This document shows positions 34,466-46,801 of a stretch of 64,000 bases of DNA, piece after piece. Position 1 is the stretch's first letter; each line of letters opens with the position of its first letter. Under the pieces are notes generated by a model. The model ran no database searches. It was not told the origin of the DNA and was given only the letters and a program-made list of their open reading frames with translations. This DNA is from Nelumbo lutea (lineage: Eukaryota > Streptophyta > Magnoliopsida > Proteales > Nelumbonaceae). The stretch spans positions 111,674,855 through 111,738,854 of the forward strand of contig JAKGHH010000002.1 in NCBI GenBank assembly GCA_022828595.1. The letters are read 5' to 3'. A program made the position numbers and the translations under genes.

Positions 34466-37400
34466 TCCAACGAATTCAGGAGGTTGGCTCCCTCGAAGAG
34501 CCCTGAGTTAGGCAGGTTCCTAACAAATTGGTATCAGAGCCAGCATGACCAACACAAGAAACACGTCAGTAGACACCCAAGTGGATCAGATGGAGGTAGA
34601 GATCCATCGAATGTCTTCAAATCTCAAAGAAATGAAGGAAGGTTTCACTGCTCTCCTCAATCGGCTGGAGTAGGGGGCAACGAACAACAACAGAAGAAGC
34701 CAAGAAGAGCGCAGCAATGAAAACAACCGCAGAACAGGGCTAGCAGCAACGAGAGCAGCCAAAATCGATTTCCCCATCTTCTCAGGCAGTGACCCAACTC
34801 CCTGGATTCTCAGAGCCGAACGGTATTTCGATTACCATGAGACACCTGGGCAAGACACGGTAGCTCTGGCTTCTGCACATCTTGAAGGGGAAGCTATCCT
34901 CTGGTTTCAATGGTACCGATGGGGGCACCCTCATCAAACTTGGGCAGACTTCACTGATGCCATGACTATTCGTTTTGGATCGTCTGGGTTCGAAGATCAT
35001 GATGAGAGTTTGGCAAACTTACAGCAGGTGGGATCAGTTAAAGATTACCAGATGGAGTTCGAAAAGCTGGCCGTGAGAGTCCAATGGTGGACGGAGAAGG
35101 CATTGGTGGGAAGCTTCGTCGGTGGCCTAAAAGAACTACAACCGGAAGTGAAGGCGATGCAGCCCACTTCAGTCATAAATGTGGCAGCGCTAGCAAGATT
35201 GTATGAGGATAAGTTCGCTTGAGCAAGAAAGGTGCAACGGCCATGGGGTCCAGGAACCAGGACGACAACACCAAACAAGGAGGAAGGAATATTGAGCCCA
35301 GGCCCATTGGTTCCTTTCAAACAGCTGACCTGGGCAGAGATGCAGGCCTGCAGAGACAAAGGACTCTGTTACAACTACGAAGAGAAATTCGGGCCGGGCC
35401 ATCCGTGCAAGAAACAACAAGCATTTCTCCTCCAAACAGATGCCGAAGAGGAATATGACCTCACCAGTTGCGGGGAATCTAACCCAGGGTGGGAAGTACA
35501 ACCCAATGGCACACCTGAAATATCTCTACAAGCCCTTACGGGACTTGCGTCCCCTCAAATAATGAGTTACAGGGCTAATCCAGGGACGCCAAGTGTCAAT
35601 CCTCATAGACAGTGGCAGTTCCCTTAACTTCATAACTCAAGTCTTGGTGGATAAAATAGGACACCCGGTTCAACCAACAACGGCTTTTACGGTTCATGTG
35701 GCCAACGGTAATAGCCTATCCTACAATAGCATTTGCATGGGCTTACCACTAAAGGTTCAGGGTCACCAGTTTGCAGTGGGCCCATATCCTCTTCATCTCA
35801 GTGGAGCGGACATGGTGCTAGGCATTCAATGGTTAAGACAGCTAGGGCCTGTAATCTGTGACTGGGCCCGTCTCACCATGAACTTCACATCAGGGAACTC
35901 TACAGTCCATCTACAAGGGAAAACATGCAAGGGTCCAAGGCCCATCAGTTGTGCAACATTAACAAAGCAAATAGGAGATCCAAATCAGCCCATATTCATG
36001 CACATGGACTCAAATTAGACCAGCCCATCTTTAGCTAACAGTAGCCCAAATGGGCCTAGAGACTTCCAAAGCCGCCTACAACAACTCTTTCAACAATATG
36101 GCAGCGTGTTCGAAGAACCCTAAGAACTTCCACCACGTCGGGAGCATGACCACCGCATCCCCCTCATGTCGGGAGCTGCGCCAACCAATGTAAGACCCTA
36201 CCGATACCCTTACTTTCAAAAATTTGAAATCAAGAAGCAAGTTCAAGATATGCTTAAGCAAGGGATAATACAGCCCAGTCAAGCCCATTCTCTTCACTGG
36301 TATTATTAGTCAAAAAAAAAGGATGGGACGTGGCGATTTTGTATTGATTACAAAGCCCTTAACAATATCACCATTAAAGACCGATTTCCAATACCGGTCA
36401 TGGATGAGCTGCTTGATGAACTCAGTCAAGCCACCATATTCTCAAAATTAGATTTACGAGCTGGGTATCATCAAATAAGGGTACATAGGGAGGATGTTCA
36501 CAAAACGGCTTTCAGGACACATGATAGCCACTATGAGTTCCTAGTCATGCCATTTGGGCTGACCAATGCTCCAGCCACGTTTCAAGCATTAATGAACGAC
36601 ATATTCTGGCCATATTTACATAAGTTCATCCTTGTTTTCTTTGATGACATATTGGTCTATAGCCCCAATTGGGAGGAACATCTAAATCATCTACAGGTCA
36701 CCCTTGCAACACTTGAGGCCCACCAGTTGTTCACTAAAGAGTCCAAGTGCTCCTTTGGACAAAACCAAGTTCACTACTTGGGACATGTTGTAGAGAATGG
36801 AACTGTAGCGGCCGACCCAGATAAAATCTCCAATATAATGGGCTGGCCGCAACTCAAAAGTGTGAAAGAGTTGAGGGCCTTCTTGGGCTTGACTGGGTAT
36901 TACTATCGCTTCATCAAAAACTACGGCCTAATAGCTACCCCGTTGACCCAATTGCTGAAACAAGACGCTTTTCACTAGTCAACCCAGGCCCAACAGGCTT
37001 TTGAGCAGTTGAGACAGGCAGTTGTGAGCCCTCCAACATTAGCATTGCCCGATTTCACAAAAGACTTCATCATTGAGTGTGATGCCTCCGGACAAGGTGT
37101 TGGGGCTATTCTCATGCAAGAGGGGCGACCACTAGCCTTTCTCAGCAAGGCCTTAACATCACAAAAGTGGGCCAAATCAGTTTATGAACGAGAATTAATA
37201 GCAGTGGTCTTAGCAGTCCAACATTGGCGATCCTACTTGCTCGGTAGATTCATAATTCGGACCGACCATCAAAGTTTGAAGTTCTTATTGGATCAATTAG
37301 TCCTATCCCTAGAACAACAACGGTGGATATCCAAGCTACTAGGGTACGACTACATAATTGAGTACAAAGCAAGGGCTGCTAACCGGGTGTCTGATGCCCT

Positions 37401-40400
37401 CTCACGGCACCCACAATCATTTCAGTTACTAGTATCTTCCCCAACTTCTCTACTCCTGGATCTACTTCGAAAAGAAGCCCAATCCCATAAGGAGTTACAG
37501 CAGTTGAAGGCCCAAGTATTGGCAAATCAATCACTGTACCCAGGGTACACCATTAAGAATGATCTACTCTTCCTCAAAGAACGCCTAGAAATTCTGGCAA
37601 ATTCTGCTCATCTCAGGAAGCTCCTGGAATTATTCCATGCCTCACCCACAGGTGGCCACTCCGGCATCCTACAAACACAAAAACGCATCGCCACACAATT
37701 CCATTGGAAAGGCATGCGTACATCTATCCAGAACTTCATAGCCGGGTGTACAGTATGCCAACAAAACAAGTCGGCCACTACAACACCAGCAGGCCTCTTG
37801 CAACCACTCCCAATACCAACCCAAGTCAGGGATTATATATCAATGGATTTCATCACAAGATTGCCCGTTTCTGCCAGCAAAACAGTTATCCTTGTGGTAG
37901 TGGATAGATTGACGAAATATTGTCATTTCCTACCTCTATCACACCCATTTACAGCGGTCACAGTTGCTGAATTGTTCCTCCGGGAAATTGTGTGCCTACA
38001 CGGGCTCCCCAGCTCAATTGTATCAGATAGGGACCCTATTTTTATGAGTCGTTTCTGGGCTGAGCTTTTTCGCCTGCACGGGGTTAAACTCTTCAAGTCA
38101 ACTAGCTACCACCCCTAGTCTGATGGACAGACAGAGGCGGTTAACAAGAGTCTCGAAACATATCTGAGATGCTTCGCGGGAAATCGACCAAGACAATGGG
38201 TAAGTGGATCCATTGGTCTGAAAGGTGGTACAACACCAATTTCCATAGCGCCGCTGGGATGACACCCTTCAGAGCTCTATATGGTCGGGACCCTCCCCTT
38301 CTACTTCCTTATGAAAAAGGGACCACCACAGTAGCGGCCTTAGAAGAACAGCTGACGCAACGAGATGAGGTGTTAAAGGAACTGAGACAGCATCTCTTAC
38401 AGGCACAGCAATGGATGAAGCACACCTATGATAAACATCACAAGAATATCCAATATGAAATCGGTGATTGGGTGTTTCTCAAATTACAACCTTTCAAACA
38501 GATTTCAGTTGCAAGCCAACAGTGGAACAAACTCAGTCCACGCTATTTTGGACCATTTAAAATCCTTGAGAGAATAGGGTCAATGACCTGCAAGCTGGAC
38601 CTTCCGGCAACATCAAAACTGCACCCTGTATTGCATATCTCCTTACTGAAAAAAGGGCCAAAGTCAGGAGTCATTACAAGTGCGACCCTTCCCACATTTT
38701 CAGAGGAAGGACAAGTGCAGACTGAGCCAGCCCGCATCATTGATTTTAGATAGGTGCGCCGGGGTGGAAGAGTCATACCAGAAGCATTAGTTGTTTGGTC
38801 TAAACTCCCAGAAGAGGATGCAACCTGGGAATCCTACTTAGATCTACAATCAAATTTTCCCACATTAGACCTTGAGGGCAAGGTCACTCTAAAGGAGGGG
38901 GCGATTGTAAAGACTACTGGAACAGACCAACAGAAAGCAGTTAATTAGTTTTACAAGAGGAGGCCACGTCAGCACAACTAATCGCCCACTTGCAACAACT
39001 ATAACAGAAAGAAATCAAAGATTGTAAACAATATAAGTAGTGAAGCACAAAGAGAAATAAGACAGTAATTCCTTCGGCATTAATCTCTCTCTCTCTCTCT
39101 CCTTCCAACGAATTCAGGAGGTTGGCTCCCTCGAAGAGCCCTGAGTTAGGCAGGTTCCTAACAATATCCAGTCTACCCCTCCCAAGACCCCAGATAGCTA
39201 GGACCAACATTGGGTAATGGCCTCATGCACTAGGAGTCCAGGGTACTTTTCAGTTTTTACACGCAATAAACATGGCAAAATGAGGCCGAAGTGCAAAGTG
39301 ACCATGTCATTTGTACAGAGCAGTCAAGATCCTAACCTTATATTTTATTTTTATTTCTTTTAAACCTTTAAAAATGATTTAGTAATTTCTAAGTTTTAGA
39401 AGGTTAATCTAACATTTTAGCTTCTTTCTCTAAATCTTCTCTAAGCAAGTGTATACAAACCTGTAATATAGAAATACTAAGAGGCTCTTGGGTCTCCATA
39501 AACAGAGAGACAGTAAGAGCATAAAAAGCCTTTTTACTCATAATTGTATTTACGATGAAAGTTCAGATACCTAAATTGAAGAATTTCAACTGCATCAAGC
39601 CTGGACCTGAGGCAAGGTCCCTTCAAAATTGACCAGATTCTCTACCCAGGTTCACCCAATTGCACCCCTACACTGTGTTCTTCCAATCAAAGTATATACC
39701 ACCCTCACTGACATGCACTACTAGGACACTACAACCCACGGTTAGGTAAATACTAGGACAAAAATGCTCCTCAATACAAAACATGAAACTAATGACACTT
39801 CTCCATAAGGTGAGCATATATGTTCAACATGCCTAGCTTGCCAATACTACTAATTTGATATTGACTTGAAAAATTCTACAATTCTTAGACATAGATATCC
39901 AACATGTTGTTAAACTGAACCTAACAACACTTCAATTATTAGACACGCCTCAAACACATTTAACAATGGAACAGCTCTTCATACATTGACTAATGACAAA
40001 AATAGATCAAAAATGTTAAAACTAGGAATGGTGTTAAAACTGGTAGAGTTTGCGACATTGAATTCTCAAACTCCATAGTATCCCATCAAGCAATGGATTC
40101 CAAAAAGTCCTACAGATTGGAACCTATAAGCCTGAACCAGAAAAAAAAAAAAAGAAACAAAAAACTTTCAAGCAGCATTAGTAATTTAGTACCTTGAAAA
40201 CTCCTGCCAGGAATTTTTGTTATTTTCCCAGAAAATTTCCATAAAAACAACAAACCTTTACCAATTTATAATTAGACAAGCATGAAAAACTCTAGATCCA
40301 CTCCTACTGAATTGGAATATAACAGCCCCGGACAGGAGAAAAAAAAAATCTAAACAGCATCAACACCCAAAAATCCATAGTAGGAATTTTTTGTTTTCAC

Positions 40401-43400
40401 GACCATACACTTGCTGACATCACATGTATGGCTGCTAATGCCAATAGGTCATTAGTGTGACACTTGCTCGGAAGGTAAGAATCCAACAAACAGATTAGGC
40501 TGCTCTAACACCTACTTGAAGTGCTCAGTTGAAGATTTAATCAACAAACAAAGAATAGAACAGAAAGAGAATAAAGAATGATAGAGAAGAAAATGTGTGA
40601 ATGTGAGAGAAAGGTCACTCGACCACTCTCACTAATATTCATACCATTCTCAGATATATACTAGGACAAAAATACCCCTGAATACAAAAATGTAAGACTA
40701 ATAAAAGAATGATTCAATCTACTTTTGAGAGACTTCACCTACCTAATCATCTAACATAATATCCATAGATCCTATATCTGTCCATCCTTCCTATTACTAA
40801 TGGAGGATTCCTAGAATCCTAGGAATATCAACCATTCACTTAGACAACCTAAGAAACTCTAAAGACAATCAGCAAAGATTTAGTGTGTGTTTGGATTGGA
40901 GGGGTAGAAACTGAAACAAAATCCATTTCACGAACCTTGACTGATTTAAAATAACCAGCCCTTCCAAAAAAAGAAACTGCTAAAACAACAGTAAACTTGG
41001 CAAATCAACTAGTCAGATTCCATGCAGTTCTGTTTTAAAAAGAGTCATCCACCCTATATGATATCTTCCACGGATAGACAACTTGAGAAAGTCCATCAGT
41101 AATTTGAATTTGGTATTAGCATTGCCTAATCGCCTCGGATTTCACATTGTCAATATGTAAGTATGTGATGCTTTTCTTTTATTTGATAAGTAACCATACT
41201 TTTAAAGTCCATCAGTAATTTGAATTTGGTATTAACATTGCCTTATCGCCTCGGATTTCACATTGTCAATATGTAAGTATGTGATGCTTTTCTTTTATTT
41301 GATAAGTAACCATACTTTTAAATGCAACCTACAACTAGAAAATGTTAAACCAAAAGTAAAGAAAACAATGGTAGAAATCACATTTCTTCCAAGTGCAACA
41401 CTCTCATAGAATGTTAAATCAATGCCTCTTTATGGTTCTCTTACCAGATTTTCCCATTTCCACTCCCCACCTCGAGAAACCGGTAAAACATGGTCTATCG
41501 TCAAGCTCTCACGTGAAGAGCAATACCTGTTAACAATGAAGACAACAATGTTATAACCTGATCTCTAAAAGCATACTTCCAATTACGCCTTCCTACATGT
41601 AACTGCTAAAATTTGCAACCCTGTTTCAAAGACATTGAATCTGGAAGGAAGAATCATGTAGGAGCTCTATCAATGGTCCAAAGAAAAGACCTGAGACTAG
41701 ATAGCTTTCTCAAGTCCAGATATTTGTTTCCTGAAAGTCATAGACAAAGAATCTTTAGGCATGCTAATTTGAGGAGAAAAAGATTCAAACTTCCTTCAAG
41801 TTCTGCTTACAGGTCAGAAACACATGATGAAGAATGCATTCATAACTGAGCCAAATTTTGCAGTACACCACTGACTAGTTCAGGTCATGGTTTTAAAAGG
41901 CTTAAACTTGAATTCCATTAATAAATTAAAGCAAGTGACTCCAAGTGTATCCGTCACACTTAAAGGCTTAGACCTAGGGTGTTGCACTTTTGTTGTGTCA
42001 CTTCAAGTGTATGCCTCCATTACGCTTTATACTTTTTGTATTTAAGCCACTTTTTATAATAAAATGCTATAGATAAAAGTGGGGTAACCATTTTATCATG
42101 TTCTCCATTATATATTAACATAATCCAGAGTATGAAAAACCTCCAAACACATAAGACCATAACAAAAACGTAGAACATCTACACAACACTTACACCTTCT
42201 TGTGCTCGAGAGGCTTACACCTCTTGCACTCTAAACTACATGTCACGCCTCCAAGTAGTGGAAACTTGCGTCACGCCTCCATGTTTTAAAACATTGGAAG
42301 TGACACAACAAAAAGTGTAAGACCCTATAACAAAAATCAACACCAAGGAATTAAGACCCCCAACTCTTCTTCTACTTAATCCTAACCCAATAAGGAAGCC
42401 TAGGTTATATACCACGAACAACACTCAAACCCTAAACTAGGCCTTTTCCAGTAATGTTTTATACATAAAATATGATATACATCATCAGGCTTAAGTTGTG
42501 TCAGGTCACCCAAATCCCTCACTACTTTTGGGCCTGATTGTGCTTTTCAAACCCCAGTCCAATTTTAAGTCAATAGGCCAAACCAGTCAGGTTGAACATG
42601 GCCATGGCTGCAACCAACTTTGTGGTATGCATAAAAAGGCTATCATACTCATATAAATCAATGTTGGATTTGGGCTTTTGTCAGGAACTGAAAACTTAAA
42701 TTGACGAGTACAATGGTTATACTCACACATACAAAAACTTTAAGAGAAAAAATAAATAAATAATAAAAATACATGATTGATTGACTACTTACTGACAAGT
42801 AAATATATCCCGGTAAAATATATTTTTACGACTAAGGCTTTGTCTGATTCTTCTTCTCTTGACAACCTGAAGTAGATGTGGAACCTGGAAGTAGGGAAAG
42901 CCCATAATCAGTTGAAATGCAGTGAACCTAATATTAAGGAACAAATTAATATCAAATATTTGTGAGCCAGGAAAAACATGAACAAGAAATAATAATTAAG
43001 TGATCACTAATAAGTGGAACCCAACAATCATATATCCCCAGCATACTCCTTATTTACATACCCTTAACACAGCTGGTATATAGAAGGATCCACTTGGAGA
43101 CTTTACTGTCTGATCATAATATTCTAGGACATCAGCCTGAATAAGAGAAAAAAGGTCAAGATCTTAAAACTGGCAGTATAGAAATAGATATATTTATGTT
43201 TCAACAAGAAAAAGATCAAAAAGAAGTGCATTATCTATTGTTCTAATCAGGCAGTGCTTATCAAAAAGATAAAAGTTTTAGTCATGTAAAGCATGACGAT
43301 TTTTTTTCTTTGAAATTAACAACAGACCATGAAGATTCTACCCAACAGAATACCACATACATCTTATGATGAAGGAATGACTCTAGACAATCTACCCTAG

Positions 43401-43522
43401 GAGCCTCGAGACCATAATCAATCTGATCCGATTGCCTCATTCTTTTGGACAGTCAATATTGTTTTATGGAAACTGGAAGAAGCTCTCATTGAGAACTTTG
43501 GTTTAGGCACATAAAAGAAAGA

Positions 43523-43554
<32 letters not shown>

Positions 43555-46005
43555 CTGTTAGACATAATAGAAGTGGGAAACAACTCCCAGCATATGCACC
43601 AATGTGATGGCAGGTTTTCAAAAAGGCTGTTCTTACAATCCACCCCAGCAGTGGTTTATGTCTACCTTTCATTGAATAAATTGAATCATATATCTCTACC
43701 AAAAAAACTGCCAAGCTAAAACAAATTACTGCTAGGATTGGAAAACATTATCCACTATATAATATGGCTATATTTCCCTGAGATCAAAAAGAAATAGTAG
43801 GTTACCAAAAGAAGAGAGAATTTTTAGACCCCAAAAACTAACAACGTAGTCTAACCTTCTCTGTGAACTCCAGACAGATAGCACGCCTCCAGCAAACAAC
43901 ATTAATGGGCCTAGCACAGAATGAACACAATCAGAAACAACATGCAACTTCATTCTGCATTCTCAACAAAAGAAGGAAGGTTCACTAAAAGACAAAAAAA
44001 GTAGAACAACAATGTAAAAGCAAGGAATAACAGAAAGCTAGATTTTCACTAAAGAATTCATCTTCTGCATACCTCTATTACATCAACCAAGAATATGTAT
44101 TTGATTCATATCCCCTTAAGCATGAAATCCTAAAAAGTAAAAACATCGAACTTATAACATAACTCATAAAGAACAACTTGGACCACCAAAGGTGGTGTAA
44201 GCCACTACTGACTTTCAATAGATCTAAACATGATGCATGGTTAAATTAAAAGTCAGTGGCAACTTGACTTCTGAAATAATATTCACCCACTTGGTTGAAC
44301 TATATAGGCTTCTCTCTGTTGCAATAGTCAAAGGACGCGATCTATACCAAATGTAACTTGCACTTTCTAAGTGTTCAAATCTGCTGGACGAGGAACCCCC
44401 ATGCTGTGCCAATCAGTTGCTTCTCCACACTGATGCTACGTATCCCTTCTATTGCTTAGTTTGTGTCTATTAATTCATTTGCAGGTTCTTGCAACAAAAA
44501 AGTAGTCTAAGAAGCAGTTGACCTACTACTTTCAAGACACCTTAATTGTGGAAAAAAAATTACCAATACTGGTCCCAGATATCATGGGTCCTCAGAGGGA
44601 TGAATTGAGTACCTAACTTTTTATATTTGTTTACAAAAAGTGGCACCTTGCTTGTGCCACAAAGATAAGAGAAAAAGTTGTCACTTATCGGTCTCCTAAC
44701 TGTGTAGTACATGGTTAGCTAATTTGATGGTTCAATTGGTTTAGGTCCCATAGCTACCAAAGCATAAAGTGCACATAGAATTTGCGTCAGTACCAATGTT
44801 GCCTTAATAAATATTATGACAAAGGGCACATGGCTATGAAATACATGTCTCCCATATATAAGCAAATTGCAAAACCTTTTCCCAACATGCAGGTGCCAAT
44901 CTGCAATCAACCATCCTAACATGTACTGCCATCCATTAATACATCTAAGCTTCACTAAAATCTGAAAAAATATGGTATAACATTTACATTGTTAATGACT
45001 AGTCCTGAAGAAACTCCCTAAATATATAATATATTTATACATATCTAGAATTCTTAGTAATGACAATCTTAGTGATTAGATCTATCTAATTGAGAATCTT
45101 TCATGATGAGGTCTTTATCACATGCAAAACCATCTGCTCTTGCCCCCCTAATGCTCCATTCGGAGGTAGACATTTTAAGCCTAACCAAAATGGCAAATTA
45201 TAAGACCACAGCTTAAATCTTTACTGATCAGCATATAATAAACAGCATGGGAGGAACTGAAGCTTTAAACCCGGTAGCTGCTTCACAATAGGCAGGTCTT
45301 CATTCAACCATCTCTACGACAAGATTACATTACAGTTCACAAGTACTAGTATCCCTTCAGTGCATATATGATTTCTGCAAAGATTAGTGGTGAACCCTTC
45401 TGAATAGCTTCCATCCAATTAAAGAGTAACTTTTAGCAGAAAACGGGAAACCCTCAGCACCTACTAAAATTGCGAACTCTCTACAAGCCCCTCTCAGAAA
45501 ATGTATATCGAACTACGAAAAGAATAGAAAAAAGAACAATTCCAAATAACCAAACGATAAAAAAGGAAAAGAAGCAAATCAAATAGCTTGCAAGGCCAGT
45601 AGCCGCTAGAAAAAGAAAGAAAGAAAAAATGAAATTGAAGTAAACAAAAGAAAATACTAACCGGTAAGAGATGTCCAAGACCAAACCTTTGAAACAGGAC
45701 AATTCATCCCTTCCAAACTCATCATCTTCATCAAAACCCAAGTCAGTTTCATTACCATCATCAGCGACTATACGCTCTTCATCCGCACTGAAGCTACTTG
45801 ATTTGTTCCGCAGTGAACTGAAAACCCGGCTAGACCCATAAAACCCGGCATTGTTCTTGTTGAGTTGAATTGGAGTGGTCTCCACGAATCTCAATCCATC
45901 ACCAACTTTACAATAATGAAATGCGTCTTTTGAGTCGAATCCAAAAGACACTCTGTCGCCATTGAAGAACAGCTTCAGACCCCCTTGAGTCGTGAACTGC
46001 GCCAT
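33552..46005 (-). CDS. HNH endonuclease domain protein, seven exons
   Basis: This is a plant nuclear gene for a predicted HNH-fold protein (metal-dependent nuclease fold); its biological substrate is not known to me. CDS exons, first to last: 46005-45662, 43910-43856, 43136-43062, 42884-42793, 41526-41445, 33865-33782, 33677-33552. All junctions are GT..AG and the sum is 858 bp, giving 285 residues with no internal stop. The HNH core spans exons 4-6: CX2C at 188/191, DH at 200-201, N215, CX2C at 220/223, then N224. Conserved flanks are [27 protein letters not shown] and EFDILAIPL near the C-terminus. An upstream in-frame ATG at 46173 would add 56 residues including a Leu-Ser run from a (CT)n repeat. 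I prefer the ATG at 46005. Exon 1 contains an acidic linker. Intron 5 (33866-41444) carries a chromovirus. A Pack-MULE ends 290 bp upstream of the start. Confidence 0.87.
34246..34525 (+). repeat. 5' LTR of element 3
   Basis: It carries (TC)20 at 34424-34463, against (TC)9 at 39084-39101 in the 3' LTR. In the first 106 or so bases the LTRs differ at about seven sites, mostly transitions. Confidence 0.93.
34545..35480 (+). pseudogene. gag of element 3 (broken)
   Basis: It starts at the first ATG after the primer site. The capsid domain reads [20 protein letters not shown] ... [17 protein letters not shown] stop at 34671-34673 and a TGA at 35220-35222 are in frame. The same frame continues past the second stop into a nucleic-acid-binding motif with a lost cysteine ([15 protein letters not shown]). 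Confidence 0.82.
35560..36018 (+). pseudogene. Protease domain of element 3
   Basis: The aspartic protease motif [12 protein letters not shown] is at about 35596-35630, and a second motif MVLGIQWL follows near 35814. It is in a different frame from gag and ends in a TAG at 36016-36018. Confidence 0.8.
36064..37420 (+). pseudogene. Reverse transcriptase and RNase H of element 3
   Basis: Reverse transcriptase is about 36200-36740 ([27 protein letters not shown]; catalytic FFDDILVYS at about 36640). RNase H is about 37000-37420 ([34 protein letters not shown]). Stops at about 36121, 36308 and 36976 interrupt an otherwise continuous frame. Confidence 0.88.
37421..38905 (+). pseudogene. Integrase with chromodomain, element 3
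   Basis: Zinc finger: [10 protein letters not shown] ... [11 protein letters not shown] core: [17 protein letters not shown] and the E in [12 protein letters not shown] at 38116-38118 (CAG or CAA to TAG is the likely change) and a frame change at about 38120-38168 split the core. The C-terminal [11 protein letters not shown] and a chromodomain at about 38754-38860 ([17 protein letters not shown]) follow a further TAG at 38751. The chromodomain marks the chromovirus clade. Confidence 0.87.
38906..39163 (+). repeat. 3' LTR of element 3
   Basis: This is the copy of 34246-34525 with a shorter TC tract. The purine tract precedes it and the TSD atatc follows. Confidence 0.93.
41091..41322. repeat. 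116-bp tandem duplication in intron 5 of the HNH gene
   Basis: Copies 41091-41206 and 41207-41322 differ at about two sites. They begin gtccatcagtaatttg and contain ttgataagtaaccatac. Confidence 0.92.
41886..42293. repeat. Possible MITE in intron 4 of the HNH gene
   Basis: The left end catggttttaaaaggc and the right end (reverse complement) caatgttttaaaacatgg are partial inverted repeats. Several aagtgtaag / cttacac segments pair across the interior. No TSD was found. Confidence 0.4.
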
Positions 46006-46087
46006 AATCGTGGGTAATGGGTATGCAGATTTCCCCTGATCGTGGGCAATGAAACCTCTGGCTCCCAGCACTTTATTCACAGACTCG

Positions 46088-46131
<44 letters not shown>

Positions 46132-46613
46132 CAGGTGTCGGATTTTTTCACTTTCTGGGAGCTGAAAGTCCATTCTTGGAGCTGAAAAATTTTTTTAAGC
46201 AAAATTTTTCTGTTCGTTCGTAACCACACGTTATTTGCCTTCTCGTGTGATACAACGGAATATCTTTTCTTATCTCGGCATTTCGTATTCCGTAGGGTAA
46301 ATTACAAAGACCCCCCCGTACTATGGGGTCTGCGACAAAGAACCCCTGTACTATGACCGTGAGATAAAGAAAGCACTGTTCATCTTTCCCGACCTTATGA
46401 TACATGAACAGCAGCGGCGAAAAACACTGTTCATCTACCAAACACGGTCTCTCTGTCTTTTCCTTCTCTACTCCACTTGCTCATTGGTTCAGAACTTCAT
46501 TCAGATCTCTCTCACCTACGACAATGCGACTTCTTCTCTTCTGAAAATGGCTGCCCACCTCCTGCATCGGCTACTCTTGCTTTTATTAGCCAAAACATCG
46601 ATCAGCTTCCGCT

Positions 46614-46793
46614 CAGGGGCGGAGCCAGGGGGTGGCAGAGGGGAGCCATGGCCCCTCCTATGCCTTGAAAATCCCCATAGTAGCCATTTAAATCTCACAT
46701 ACGTTTTGCCCCTCTTACCCATATTTCCTATCTTTTGGCCCCTTATTTACTACGCTTTGGCCCCATCAATAAAAAATCCTAGCTCCGCCCCTG
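46614..46793. mobile_element. hAT-type MITE, 180 bp, in the left arm of the Pack-MULE
   Basis: The ends caggggcggagc and gctccgcccctg are a perfect 12-bp inverted repeat. A perfect 8-bp TSD cttccgct lies at 46606-46613 and 46794-46801. Confidence 0.92.
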
Positions 46794-46801
46794 CTTCCGC
46801 T

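Larger units (their letters stand above)
34246..39163 (+). mobile_element. Element 3: chromovirus (Ty3/gypsy with chromodomain), 4.9 kb
   Basis: LTRs 34246-34525 (280 bp) and 38906-39163 (258 bp) begin TGTAAAGACTACTGG and end CCTAACA. A perfect 5-bp TSD atatc lies at 34241-34245 and 39164-39168. The primer site tggtatcagagcc (34529-34541) pairs with initiator tRNA-Met. Order is gag, protease, RT, RNase H, integrase, chromodomain, then purine tract aaaggagggggcga. The 22-bp LTR length difference is entirely in a TC microsatellite. It lies in intron 5 of the HNH gene, opposite in strand. Multiple stops make it inactive. Confidence 0.94.
34112..39245 (+). mobile_element. Au-like SINE split by element 3
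   Basis: The left part (about 34112-34245) includes a B-box-like gttcgagtct and gcagccactttgtgcaaaac. The right part (39169-about 39245) has ctcccaagacccc and atgcactaggagtcc. Joined across the retrotransposon these match the order of the plant Au SINE as I remember it (GTTCGAGTCT, CTTTGCAAAAC, GACCCC, GTGCACC). The outer limits are approximate. Confidence 0.5.

Noticed and set aside
46006..46173. N-terminal extension of the HNH protein
   Set aside because: The extra 56 codons are mostly a (CT)n microsatellite read as Leu-Ser. The ATG at 46005 is the more likely start, though the longer form is not excluded.
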